Below are positions 1 to 13,638 of a DNA stretch of 23,751 nucleotides, piece by piece. Below the pieces are notes generated by a model. The model was given only the letters and a program-made list of their open reading frames with translations. It had not been told where the DNA came from and searched no databases. Source of the stretch: Obelidium mucronatum (lineage: Eukaryota > Chytridiomycota > Chytridiomycetes > Chytridiales > Chytriomycetaceae); assembly GCA_025765595.1 (NCBI GenBank), contig JAIVFH010000374.1:1-23751 (forward strand), read 5' to 3'. How positions within the stretch are numbered: the first letter of the stretch is position 1; each line of letters opens with the position of its first letter. Position numbers and translations under genes: made by a program.

Positions 1-677
1 CAAATGTGTCATTCAGCTTTTGGAATCCTTTAAAGACCTTCGCTACGATTCCATGCGACATCTGGGTACAGTCCGGCCTAACGATTGAATACTTGGTGGG
101 GAAAGTGGTAGGCTTTTGGAAGGAAGGTGTGTGAGGTACGCAAGCTGATATTCCCGACGCCGCTGTTCCGAGAGAGAGAGTCTGTTAAGCACGGCGTCCA
201 GCCCCAGCAAGGCAAAAGGACCTCCTACCGAGAGCTGCCAGGCTTCGGGCGTCAGAACCCTCGCCAGGTACTCTTCGCGGCAGGCCGTCCAGCGACACCA
301 GCACGACGGCGGGCTGCCGCGCATCGGCGGCCGCCGCTTTCAGGAGCGGCAGGCCGTGCGGCGCCAGCGCAACGACGGCCGCGGCGGCGGCAACGGTGGC
401 GGCGGCGGCCGCAAGCAGCCAGCGGGTGTTCCACGCCCACACGCCCGGGTGGCACGCGCACGTGCGTCGGCGGTTCACGGCGGCTGTCGGCGCGCCTGTC
501 AGCCGCGGCGGGCTTGGCGCTCCAGATCTCCTCGTCAGACACCGCGAGGCTGAGGCTTGAGCCGGACGCGTGGTTCGGCGACAGCGCGCGCCGCAGCGCC
601 GACGTGAGGATCGACGGCGCAGACGAGTCGCCGTCGGCGTCGGCGTCCAGCTGCTGGTCGTCGATGCGTTTGTACAT
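1..677 (-). CDS. Ectonucleotide pyrophosphatase/phosphodiesterase-like protein, 3' part missing and frameshifted
   Basis: The protein starts at the ATG at 677-675. It has a polar N-terminus of about 70 residues, then an Ala-rich membrane anchor (about 380-445), then VVLVSLDG, the metal-binding start of the alkaline-phosphatase/ENPP fold. Further on, in other frames, come REEYLARVLTP, TTFPTKYSIV (nucleophile Thr region), GLYPDV and HGIVAKVF..LNDTF, in the order found in fungal Npp enzymes, which cleave nucleotide phosphodiester or pyrophosphate bonds outside the cell. An intron fits 163-228 (GTAGGA to AACAG). The frame changes by single bases near 430-470 and 283-290 and several times in 30-110, so no single open frame exists. 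Either this is a decaying gene or the consensus is poor at the window edge. The exon is much richer in G+C than its neighbour. The gene runs off the window at position 1. Family call fairly sure; functionality unknown. Confidence 0.62.
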
Positions 678-708
678 TTTATTCTTATTGATTATGAGAG
701 GAAATCTC

Positions 709-2734
709 TTATTCCACTTTGAGTCCAACAAGAAGCGTTTCCAATGCATCGCTGGTGATTCTCGTGCTGGGATTTCGCTTAAAGCAGCTGCCTAATAACT
801 CTTGAAGATCTTGTGGCACGAATTCCGGAATGTTGGGTCCTTCAAAGTCGCGTCGGTTTACAGTTTCAACAATACCCGCTGCATCCAATCCTGGATACAC
901 CCGATCACGCACAATAATCTCCAAAAACAAAATTCCAAATGCATAAACATCAATGGCTCCGAACTCTGTGATGGCGTATGCATTCTGTAGCGGGGATGTG
1001 GAGAGCAACTCGGGACTCAGATACTCAATTTCCATCGTCTTCAAAAGAACATTCCATTCCTTTTCATTCTCGTCTTTTTGCTGTTTTGTTTGGAAACTGT
1101 CGATACGCTGGCTGTTTTCCAAAAAGGCCGACCATGACCGAAATGGCGTATCTTGATGGCCGTATTCTGTTAGCTTTACTGTTGGCACACCATCGCCGCC
1201 GTCAGTAATCTATTTCGTTTTCTTATAAATATCCCGTCATTTCTTTCAAGGTCGATTATTTACCATAACATTTTTTGCGTTCAGATTTAAGTGATATATC
1301 GGTGGCGCTTGCTCATGCAAGTATTTGATACCACCGATAATCTCACATGCATATCTCATAACTTGCTCCACATCCATTTCCACTTCAGGGTCGTAAATCA
1401 CAGAATGCAAGCTGTTTGATCCAACAAATTCACAGATAAAACTAACATTTGGTGTTTGGAGACTGACACCAATAACTGAGCAAAGTGATTGATGGTGAAG
1501 AGATCTGGATATAAGTTTTGAGAAATGCTTGGATTATGCGGTGTGACAACGCCGTGTAATCTACACAACGGCCAAACCTGAGTGCTTCTGCTTCACGTCG
1601 AATAGCTCTGCATTCACTTTGATGAACCATTTGGTCACCTAGCCGTCGAATTACTACTGGTGCCATATACCAAGTTCCCATCATGTACTGTTGTTTGGTT
1701 GGCAAAATTTCTTCGGGCGCAGATCCAGTTCCAGCATTATTTCCAACAGATTGAAACGATACTGGTTTACTTGGATTCAGGGCTGCAAATGGTATCTCGA
1801 TATCTGGAATAACTTTAGGTGGCATATGGTTTAACTAATTGTCTAATGATGGAAAAATTAAAGGATCCTACCAGATTGAAGGAATCTCTGCTTGACTGCT
1901 TCTTGAGCGTCTGCAATTTCTTGGGGTGTTCTCACTGTTTCAAATGAGTTCATTTGGCTGTAAAGCAATATATGGAAAGCAATAACTAACCAATAGGATC
2001 CCCTGAATCCTCTTTTCCCAAAACTCTTCCTTCTTTCATGAATATTAACGCGGAAATATCTCGTCTGATTTCAGTGCTTGTTCGATCCAATGGAGTCTTT
2101 CCGTACTTGTTTCTCACATAAACAAACAGCTTCTCCGAGCCAGTAGCAACCGGTCTATTGATTAAAAGCTGAAGAATATGTTTATGTCGTCGAAAGGACG
2201 CGTAGTGAAGTGCGGTATTGCCGTGATCGTTTGCGAAATTGACTGATTTTCTTGATGTGTTATTCGAATCATACCCCCGCAATAGTTTGCGTACCATTGC
2301 ATTCAGGATACGTCAGAAGGCAAGACACTACATCTTTTTGGCAATAGATTGTAGCGATTATGAGTGGTGTATCGCCCATCAAGTTGCGGCTGTTGATCAA
2401 GTTGGGCTGTTTTGACAGAATCCAAGTCAAAACATCAATATGGCCTGTCTCGATAAAAAAAAAAATGATTTAATTAATCTAACCGAAATCTTAATCATGG
2501 CTTTTTTTTTTTTGTTTCTTGTTTTACCGTTTTTGCAAGCCAAATGGAGAACATTGTTGTCATGGAAGTCACTTATTTCCTTTTTCAACAATTTGCAGAA
2601 TCAAATAAAAAGCATGTATTAATTTACGTTGCTCGAACTAAAGAGTTGAATTCAGATTCGGTCGTGGCGTCGCGTGTGAGTTTTTCGATGGATGTCAAAT
2701 CTCCAGATGCCGCCAACTCCAAAATGACAGTCAT
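709..2734 (-). CDS. Ankyrin-repeat TKL-type pseudokinase
   Basis: Eight exons give about 530 residues: 2734-2628, 2571-2528, 2444-2295, 2242-1991, 1934-1872, 1812-1578, 1504-1264, 1209-709; all seven introns are GT-AG and 43-83 nt. Residues 1-200 hold ankyrin repeats, with cores NNVLHLACKNGHIDVL, GDTPLIIATIYCQKDVV, NDHGNTALHYASFRRH and NKYGKTPLD. Residues from about 250 to the end form a protein-kinase fold: VVIRR (beta-3), REAEALRSLHHQSL (helix C), FICEFVGSNSLHSV (hinge), YLHEQAPPIYHLNLNAKNVM (catalytic loop), VKLTEYG, YLSPELL and DVYAFGILFLEI. The beta-3 Lys is Arg, HRD is HLN and DFG is EYG, so catalysis is unlikely. By analogy with ANK-TKL proteins it probably acts as a scaffold or allosteric partner; this is inference. 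The start ATG is the first in frame with the ankyrin exon. The stop lies 31 bp from the start of the ENPP-like gene. Confidence 0.82.
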
Positions 2735-3109
2735 TTGATGAAATTTAACAAAAATTAAATAATACTGACGCGTTTTGCACCATCCAAGTTTTACAATAAT
2801 ATTAGAAGCATAAATAATAAGAACACAAATGATCGTGTAAATAAAATAAAAAAATCCCAATTGTCGTGAAACCAGAAACACAAAAAAAAAAAATTTATAT
2901 GGGGGGCTAAGGCGGGGAAAATATGGATTCTCCCAAGAGATTGTCAGGACCCAGAATTCAGAGTCTAAGAATTTATTTTGACTGATCGCGTGCTTTTGTT
3001 CGTTGTTGCTGGGCCCAGTCAGTAATTATTTCAGAACCCACAAAAGATGAGAAGAAAGAAAAAAGAAGATTGGGTAAGTTTTTTTTTAAAAGAATTTTTT
3101 GAGAACTAC
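2735..3109. other. Intergenic spacer, no gene seen
   Basis: These 375 bp separate the pseudokinase start from the Pkc1 stop. The sequence is AT-rich with several A or T homopolymers and a G-run near 2900. No open frame here has coding character or a recognisable motif. It should hold the promoter of the pseudokinase and the 3' untranslated region of Pkc1, but I cannot point to specific sites. Confidence 0.5.
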
Positions 3110-6796
<3,687 letters not shown>

Positions 6797-7052
6797 TTTG
6801 ATGGGATGACAGGTTCAACAAACGATTAGGGTATTCCCAATATCGCCACTGCGCGTTGTTGCTGCTGCGAGGAACATACCATGACTCTTTTCTATGATTG
6901 TTTCGTCCCCTCTTTGTTCCAGAATCTCAAAAAAAAAATTATATTTTGAAAATTCTGTTCATTATTTTTTCTTATTAGGGGTGCTTGTGAGTAGAAGAAG
7001 TGTCTTCGAAGCACCTTTTTAATCTCCCACTGTCGTTTTTTTTCATTCTAAA
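6797..7052. promoter_or_regulatory. Shared divergent promoter region of PKC1 and the arrestin-like gene
   Basis: This 256-bp gap lies between the two start codons, which point away from each other, so it must contain both promoters. It has an A-run near 6930 and T-rich stretches near 6965 and 7040. I could not identify a TATA box or a known operator. The call rests on gene orientation only. Confidence 0.45.
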
Positions 7053-8831
7053 ATGGTTGGCAGTTTCGGGCGAGTGTATTGCCCAGTGTCTCCAGAGGAT
7101 TCACAGAGCACCGAGACAAGCTCACAGACTACTCCGTATGTCAATCTTGCGGTATCTCTGGACTCTGATGAGCTGCACAGAGGTAAACCAAACGGCAAAT
7201 GGTGATTACAGTTGCTGACCCTTACAACCCACGACAGGAAGAAGCTCATGCATCAAGATCGAAGTCGTGAATACCACAGGGCAGCGCATAGTTGTCAAGG
7301 AAGCAGTCTTGATCGCTTCCCAAGGGTGATCACTGATAAACATGTGTTCAACCAAAATGCTAATGGCTCTCTACACTCTGTATTACAGATCGAAGACCGC
7401 CAAGGTTCGGGTCCTCAAGCAACTCAAGAACTTGGTCTTGGATCAACCTTCAATGAACTGGAAAACCGGAAGCTTCTCCAAACAAACTATTACGCTGAAC
7501 GAATCCATTCTTGTTCCTGATTGGATTGCGCCATCGACGTCCTCAAGCTCTGATGATCCTGGTATGTCCGTCGCTCCTTTGGCCACTCATTTGAAACTAA
7601 GTTTCTGTATGTGCCTTCAACAGACGATCCCTGTACACCAGTCATTGGCGAATCCGAACCGCTCGATTTATTAGCAGCACCTCCTTTAGCTTTCGACTCT
7701 TTCTCCGACTCTTTTCGGCAGGCATTCCAAAGAAGCAAATCCCTCAATGCATCAATATCCAATAGCTCACCGTTACCATCACCAAAACCTGTTACCCAAT
7801 CATCATTGTCATCGTTGTCTCCAGCCTATCAACGTCGATCAGACGCTTCAGTAGAAACTCTGGTCAACACTGATGCAAGTGATGATGGATCAGATTATGA
7901 ACGCTCTAAGCCAACGGCTATTGAGAAATATGGCACTGATTCCAACTTGAACGACTCCACACATATCACTGCAGATGAAAAAAAGACTTCAAGCACCGAA
8001 CCGTCAGCAACATCCAACAAATGGAAGTTGTATCTAAATTCACTCCTCTCCTCAACTTCAAGTTCTAAAAAATCGAAACGTCTATCGAGACAACTTTCAT
8101 CTGTTGTACCTCCGACAGCATCTGTTCATGTTGAAGTCGCGCAGAGCCCACCAGCTTGTCTCACGACGCTGGAAAACAACTCACATCGGCTATCGCTTCC
8201 TGCTGAACTGGAATACAAGAACCCAATGAATCAAACGCCTTTGCGGAAAATGACTCAATTAGACGATTGTATAACAGCCTCCTTTGATTTATCACCACAA
8301 GCTGCGGATGATAATGATTGTAATCGAGTGCAACTGGAACTGCCAAAAAGTGATTTCCCTTCAAGCAACACTACTTCGAAGCTTGAAAAACACCTAAGTC
8401 AGCAAATCGTGAATACAGCAACTGCAGCCAAGGTTGCTGGATCAAGCCAAAGTTACGTACGTCCAAATATTGCAAGGACAAGGTCTCACAGCGCGACAAG
8501 TCTCTTCAGCGGTCACTCATTTTCGCACCAACCTCCTTTGGATCTTGCGTCACAAGGTCGCAGTTTATCAAGACTCTCTGTTTATAGTGTTGCTTCAATT
8601 GGTAGTTTGTCAAGTGTCGGAAGCAGCGGAAAGAGACTGTCGCTTGCAGGAGCCAGTACTGGTGGAGATTTTTCTCCGTTTTGGCTCCACCACGACCAAC
8701 AATACGATGTCAAGTACAAGCTTGTCGTTCGTGTTAAAATGCAGAATGGCATTGATCAGGAACGCGGTAGTTTGGTACGAAAGTCAAGAAGCGAAGGGGT
8801 TACGGTTGAGCTTCCTGTTGTTGTTTGTTGA
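7053..8831 (+). CDS. Arrestin-fold protein with a long disordered insert
   Basis: Four exons give about 532 residues: 7053-7182, 7238-7325, 7389-7561 and 7624-8831; all introns are GT-AG and 55-63 nt. Residues 20-125 look like the first strands of an arrestin N-domain: VNLAVSLDSDELHRGRSS, IKIEVVNTTGQRIVVKEAVL, then a TITLNESILVPDWIAPS segment like the arrestin F-x-L-P...P-S edge. Residues 130-470 are Ser/Thr/Pro-rich low complexity with no fold motif. The last 45 residues, YDVKYKLVVRVKMQNG to VTVELPVVVC, resemble the closing strands of the same domain. Arrestin-like proteins act as trafficking adaptors, often for ubiquitin ligases or receptors; a role here is inference. I see no clear PPxY motif. 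The 3' end (8573 on) is repeated at 9821-10197. Arrestin is my best match but is not proven. Confidence 0.5.
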
Positions 8832-8948
8832 TGTGCTTTTTGTTGCTTGCTGCTGCTGCTCATAAAAACCTGTTTGTACCATGAGAAAGACTCTAAACCA
8901 ATTTCAAAACACGCGCTGTTCAGCCTTATCTCCGTGCTTTTGGCTTTT
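8573..8948 (+). repeat. Left copy of a ~376 bp direct repeat (3' end of arrestin-like gene)
   Basis: This block covers the last ~86 codons and the 3' flank of the arrestin-like gene. It is repeated in the same orientation at 9821-10197 with about ten substitutions and one extra A in the right copy. This copy is in frame and appears functional. Confidence 0.95.
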
Positions 8949-8987
8949 ATCTAGTTGTCGGTAAGTGGCGAAAAAAAAACATAAAAA

Positions 8988-9780
8988 ATGGCAGGTCTCA
9001 ACGCTTCCCCACAATTCAGATGCGCCGTTTCCAATACGTTACCATCACTTCATACGCCAGCCGTTGCGGCAGGGCAAGTTGACCAAGCAGTTGTAGCTCA
9101 GGAAGGCAGCCGCAAGCGCAAGATGGAGGAGTTTCATTTAGGAGGACCAGGTGTGTTTGTGTACATATTTACTTCAAGTTGAATGCTCATGGTTCAACCA
9201 AGGCATTCTCATCACTGACGTGGAAATGGGAGACGCGTCCCTTCGCGTCGCAAATGCTATTGCTCAGGCCGCTGGTCCTGGTGCTGCACCACCCGGTGTG
9301 GCTGCGGCGGTTGCACTTGGATTGGTGCCTGTCCTAGCGTCGATTGCAGCTTTGCAGGATGGGCAATCCAGACTCAGTGCAGAAATTGCAAACATTCGCA
9401 TTCGCAAACAGAACACAAGTGTGAGTTTTCTTGTTGTTGGAATTAATGTTTCACTATCTGAGTTTTTCTCACTTCAGGCGCTTCTCCGCGCTGGAAACCA
9501 AGTTTTCAGACGCCTGTGCAAGAGCGTGGCTGGTTGGGGGCCTGTTCCCTTGCCTGTCGGGGTGCCTCCAGCTATTGCTGCTATTTTTGCAGCTCCCCCA
9601 CCTCTTCCTGGCCCAAATGCCACCCCACCCATTGCACTCAGATTCCCGGCCACCCACCAGAGCCTCCAAATTGTTGAAATCGCGTACCTCTCCAAGTGGT
9701 ACAACGAAGATTTTGAAATCTTGCCCAACGATTTGCAACCAGTGCAATTGGGGAAATTGACAGACTTTGTTTGTCAATAA
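8988..9780 (+). CDS. Small protein of unknown function inside the duplication
   Basis: Three exons give about 227 residues: 8988-9150, 9203-9420 and 9478-9780, with GT-AG introns of 52 and 57 nt. I do not recognise the family with certainty. Residues 1-55 are polar and include the basic patch SRKRKMEE. The middle is Ala/Val/Gly-rich with a hydrophobic helix (about 85-115) and the start of a heptad-like stretch. The C-terminal part is Pro/Ala-rich and ends with IVEIAYLSKWYNEDFEI and a short acidic/polar tail. This loosely recalls small proteins expanded in some fungi that end in a WYN/FYN..F motif, but I would not assign a function from that. No signal peptide is evident. It sits between two copies of the arrestin 3' repeat and its own 3' end is repeated at 10198-10252. 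Confidence 0.7.
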
Positions 9781-9822
9781 GAGCAAGAATAAAAATTTGA
9801 TTATTTTTTAGTTTTTTGGAAC
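9771..9822 (+). repeat. Stop-codon and 3' flank repeat, copy 1
   Basis: This block begins in the last codons of the small gene (TTGTCAATAA contains its stop) and covers the AT-rich 3' flank with a likely AATAAA poly(A) signal near 9789. A close copy lies at 10198-10252, directly after the right arrestin repeat. Confidence 0.8.
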
Positions 9823-10197
9823 TCTCTGTTTATAGTGTTGCTTCAATTGGTAGTTTGTCAAGTGTCGGAAGCAGCGGAAAGAGACTGTCGCTTGCAGGAG
9901 CCAGTACTGGTGGAGATTTTTCTCCGTTTTGGCTCCACCATGACCAACAAATACGATGTCAAGTACAAGCTTGTCGTTCATGTTAAAATGCAGAATGGCA
10001 TTGATCAAGAACACGGTAGTTTGGTGCGAAAGTTAAGAAGCGAAGGGGTTACTGTTGAGCTTCCTGTTGTTGTTTGTTGATATGTTTGTTGTTGCTTGCT
10101 GCTGCTGCTCATAAAAACCTGTTTGTACCATGAGAAAGACTCTAAACCAATTTCAAAACACGCGCTGTTCAGCCTTATCTCCGTGCTTTTGGCTTTT
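9821..10197 (+). repeat. Right copy of the ~377 bp direct repeat, frameshifted arrestin 3' fragment
   Basis: Same orientation as 8573-8948 and about 97% identical. One additional A (CAACAAATACG here, CAACAATACG in the left copy) breaks the arrestin reading frame, so this is a non-functional gene fragment. It lacks the 5' part of the gene. A short open frame from the ATG at 9941 would encode only the last strands and is probably not a gene. Confidence 0.93.
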
Positions 10198-10252
10198 TTG
10201 CCAATAAAAGCAAGAATAATAAAAGAATTTGATTATTTTTATTTTTTGGAAT
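10198..10252 (+). repeat. Stop-codon and 3' flank repeat, copy 2
   Basis: TTGCCAATAAAAGCAAGAAT at the start of this block matches the end of the small gene's coding region and its 3' flank at 9771-9822, with small indels. It follows the right arrestin repeat without any of the small gene's body, which marks a deletion junction near 10197/10198. Confidence 0.8.
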
Positions 10253-10313
10253 TTTTACGTAACCCAACAACTTCCAAGCGCTTCGAATTAAATAATAATT
10301 GAAAAAAAACAGC

Positions 10314-12069
10314 ATGAAAATACAATACTATCGAGTTCGTTCAACTATGCTGGCGTTAGCTGCGACTGTTCTAGTGATATATACATGGCTACTGTCTCGT
10401 TTTGGGTCGGACTCTCAAGTTCCGCCAAGTTATAATGCAGCGGCAGCACAAACACTGCCACATCAACTCAAGCCTCCACTTGGAATCCCGAAAATATCAA
10501 AGAAGAGGATCATCGAAGACTCGGTGGTAAATCCGACTCTATTTACTGCTGGTCTGAATGGATTCCCAGCGCCACAAACATCAACCAGTACAACAATCAT
10601 CTTCAACGTATGCGCAAAAAAAAAAACCTTACCAGTTGTATCTATTTTTAACATTGCCTTCCCTGGCAGCTGTTCAAAGGGCCACCATCCAATCTACGTC
10701 AGCAACTTGCCAAAGCGTGTTTGCAGACAAGTCCTGTCTCCTCCGTCTGGGTTTTCGCATTCGCCGCTCCGGTTGAGTTGGAGAATGAGTATAGGCTGGT
10801 TTCTCAAGAAGCAAACATGTCGTCTGAATGTGTCGCGTCCAAGGTTTCAGTCACGTTTACAAGCTCTGAATTCAACTTCAAGTTCCATGGACGCTTTCTT
10901 TTGGCGCCCATGGCGGCGGCCACCGCGTCTGATGTCGAAAGCAAATATTTGATGATTGTGGATGATGATGTTGTCTTGACAAGGAATATTGTTAAAGAGT
11001 TTGTTGAGCACATGGCTGTGAAACCAAGGTAAATTCAACCACTCCAGCCAGTCCCCCCTTTTTTTTATTTCAAAACGCGTTGATGTAATAATTGGGTTAT
11101 ATTTGATTTATTTTTTGAATTCTTAGGCTTCTTGGAACTGCGGGTCAGTTGCGAGGACCTCGAAAAGGCGTGGAACCTGGCTGGCAACATCCAACTTCCC
11201 CGACTCTTCTCAAATCGAATCTTCAAGATGGGAATCAGCCGCATGTGGATTATCTTTGCAACATTTGGTTCATGAAAACTGCATGGGTTACCGCCACCTT
11301 TTTACGAGACCACCCACTGACTTGGTACACTGGGGAAGATATTCACCTTTCGTTTGTGATCAAAAAGTATCTGGGGATCGACAGTGCTGTTATACGAATC
11401 ACTCCAGATGATGCTACAGAGTCTCCAATGAATCTAGAATCTAAAAAGCACGTTGCGCATCACGAAAAGCGTGTAGCGGATGTTCGAAACGACATGTTTC
11501 GGGTTAATTTGGGGAGAGGTTTTGTTCCTGACTTGGGAGGAGTTATTGTCAAGACGCTTGTGTTTGTACAGGATCTGGAGACAGCGGCCGCCTTTGTGGA
11601 GACTTACAAAACCGAGCGAAGCAAGAAACAAGATGGTTTCTGGGGCGCGTTGAGGGAGCCAAGTTGTATGGTGTTTACTGGTCGCGAAACGTCTTCTGAA
11701 CGGATTGATTTACTGCGAATGGTGGCGTTGGAGTATTCTGAGGAGGCCAATTGCAAATTGTTTTTGCGACCAAAATGGGGAGCTCTGCCTCGAGCTGTGC
11801 GGTATTTTGACATGCGGTTGGGGTTGGACTTGACTGATGACGAGTATCCACTATCGACCATGGTTTCAGATATTATTCCCGCCATGACTGGAATCATTGG
11901 AGGAGGTATAGAGATCGGAGTGGTTGATACATTGGTGACAGTCACCAGGACTGGGTCTATAGGAAGCGTGATAAAGCAAGGGATCAAGCTAGTGGTTGCA
12001 ATGTTCAACGATAAACACGGTGGTAAAAATATTGATAAACCATTGGAGGTTGTTGAATTTGAGGTTTAA
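10314..12069 (+). CDS. Type II membrane GT-A glycosyltransferase, two-domain
   Basis: Three exons give about 531 residues: 10314-10607, 10670-11028 and 11127-12069, with introns of 62 and 98 nt. A short basic N-terminus is followed by one membrane helix (about residues 12-28), as in Golgi type II transferases. The catalytic part has YLMIVDDDVVLTRN (DxD metal/nucleotide-sugar site, about 192-200) and, about 90 residues later, TWYTGEDIHLSF, the acidic ED motif at the far side of the GT-A pocket, as in exostosin-like (GT64) and related enzymes. A C-terminal region of about 190 residues (FVPDLGGVIVKTLVFVQDL onward) has no motif I recognise. Donor sugar and acceptor cannot be told from the sequence. 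The stop is only 68 bp before the next start codon. Confidence 0.8.
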
Positions 12070-12137
12070 TCCTTGACGATTCTGAACCTTTCTTTCTTTC
12101 TTTTTTATTTTATTTTTTTTTAATTTTTAATTATAAA
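12070..12137 (+). promoter_or_regulatory. Pyrimidine-rich spacer before the WD40 gene
   Basis: The 68-bp gap between the glycosyltransferase stop and the WD40 start is almost all T with some C (TTTCTTTCTTTC, then a long T-run). It must serve as terminator of one gene and core promoter or 5' leader of the next. No specific factor site was identified. Confidence 0.4.
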
Positions 12138-13612
12138 ATGCTTCGAATTGTACTTGGTTCATACGAACGCCTTCTTTACGGCCTGGACGTGACAACATCA
12201 ACTGAAACAGACCAGCCAAAGTACACGGTCACTCAAACTTTCACCTATCCTGCGCACATTGCGAGCATCAAGACTATTGCTGTTTCAAAGAACGCCAAAT
12301 TGTTGGCGACTGGTTCTTCCGATGAACATGTCAAACTGTACTCACTGGACCGTAACAAAGAATCCGGAACTCTCTTTCATCATGTACGTTGCGAGGTTCT
12401 TTGAGCAAAGACTGGTCGAAGTTGACGATTGTTCTTTTCTTTTACAACAAAAGACTGGATCAATCACAGATTTGGCCTTTCATGAAACAGGCTATTTATT
12501 TACGGCTTCTGAAGATGCAACTATTGCGATTGTGCGAACTTCCGACTGGGAACCGTTGAAGATTCTCAAGGTATGAGATACAACAAAAAAAAAAACGACC
12601 CTTGTTTTGCTTTACACTGATGGGTTTCAATTAAGGGCCACACTACTGCTATTCAATCAATCTCCATTCATCCTACTGGAAAACTGTTACTTTCTGTTTC
12701 CATCGATGGGTACTTGCGTACATGGGATACAGCCAAAGCCAGTTGTGCATACACATACAAACTGCCTTTACCAAGACCCGTCAAAATATCGTGGAGTAAA
12801 TGTGGGCTGTATTATGCGGTTGTATTTGAAACAGGCGTTGTTTGTTTCCAAGTTGCAACAGGGAAGGAAATCTGGAAAAGCACAGAGTTGAAACGATTGG
12901 TTGCACTGGAATTTACTGAAATCAGTTGAGAGAGCTCTTTTCTACTACTGCATGTATTGTATTTCTTTTTTAACTGGGATAAACAAAAACCCACGTTTTA
13001 GACAAACAACCAATCTTGATTGTTGCAGGGGATGCAAAGCAAGTTACAATATACAATCTGTCGACAAAACAAGTAGTTGGGCCACTCAAGACACCTCACT
13101 CGACGCGCATTAAAGATCTTTCGTCTGCTGTTTTCAATAACGTGCATATTCTTGTCACTTGCTCCAGCGATGGAGGGATCTATGGATGGGACTTGCAAGC
13201 CGGAATTGAAAATGGAAGGGAATTGGAGAATGCATTGTTCTCGTTTGATGCAAAATGTCGGTTGACGTGTTGTGTTGCCACAGTTCAAACTGGTGGGAAG
13301 TTGAAGAAGTCATTGGAAGAGGAGATGAAGGAAATGGAGAAAGCTGAAGAGGAGGAAGAAGAGGCTGTGGCCATAAAAGAGGCAGGAGTTACTGGTACCA
13401 AGGCCCATTCTGCCACAAAAAAGAGTGGGGCTAGGGTACTTGTTTCATACGATAATGGCGATGAGCAGCCAGCCGCTACTGCAGAAGACGCATCATCACG
13501 AAAAGAAGCGGGCAATCGCACCAAGAACTTGAAGGGAGGCAAGGCAAAGATTCTGGACAAGATGGCGTCCAGCCGCAACAAGACGATTTCCAAGAGAAAG
13601 GCCAAAAAGTGA
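12138..13612 (+). CDS. MAK11: WD40 ribosome-assembly protein, MAK11/PAK1IP1-like
   Basis: Four exons give about 420 residues: 12138-12383, 12454-12570, 12636-12924 and 13002-13612; introns are 65-77 nt. WD-type repeats fill residues 1-305: SIKTIAVSKNAKLLATGSSD, GSITDLAFHETGYLFTASED, SISIHPTGKLLLSVSIDGY followed by LRTWD, and LVTCSSDGGIYGWDLQ. The segment ATIAIVRTSDWEPLKILKGH matches the characteristic stretch of MAK11 and PAK1IP1, which help assemble pre-60S ribosomal subunits in the nucleolus. The tail from about 310 is Glu-rich, then Lys/Arg-rich, ending SKRKAKK, which suits nucleolar retention. The tubulin ligase gene starts 27 bp after the stop on the same strand. Confidence 0.87.
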
Positions 13613-13638
13613 ATAAAGAAGATTTACTCAAAACCCAA

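Noticed and set aside
127..795. Long plus-strand open frame opposite the ENPP-like gene
   Set aside because: It is Arg/Ala-rich, has no motif, and is a G+C-driven shadow of the minus-strand gene that shows clear ENPP motifs.
1986..2300. Frameshift inside the ankyrin region of the pseudokinase
   Set aside because: A 52-nt intron (2294-2243) restores both the frame and the ankyrin repeat spacing.
9941..10080. Short gene starting in the right repeat arm
   Set aside because: It only reproduces the last strands of the arrestin-like protein and arises from the one-base insertion; no start context or extra domain supports it.
8573..10197. Repeat arms as long terminal repeats of a retroelement
   Set aside because: The left arm is the real end of a host gene, the interior gene has no polymerase, integrase or protease motif, and there is no TG...CA end or primer-binding site that I can see.
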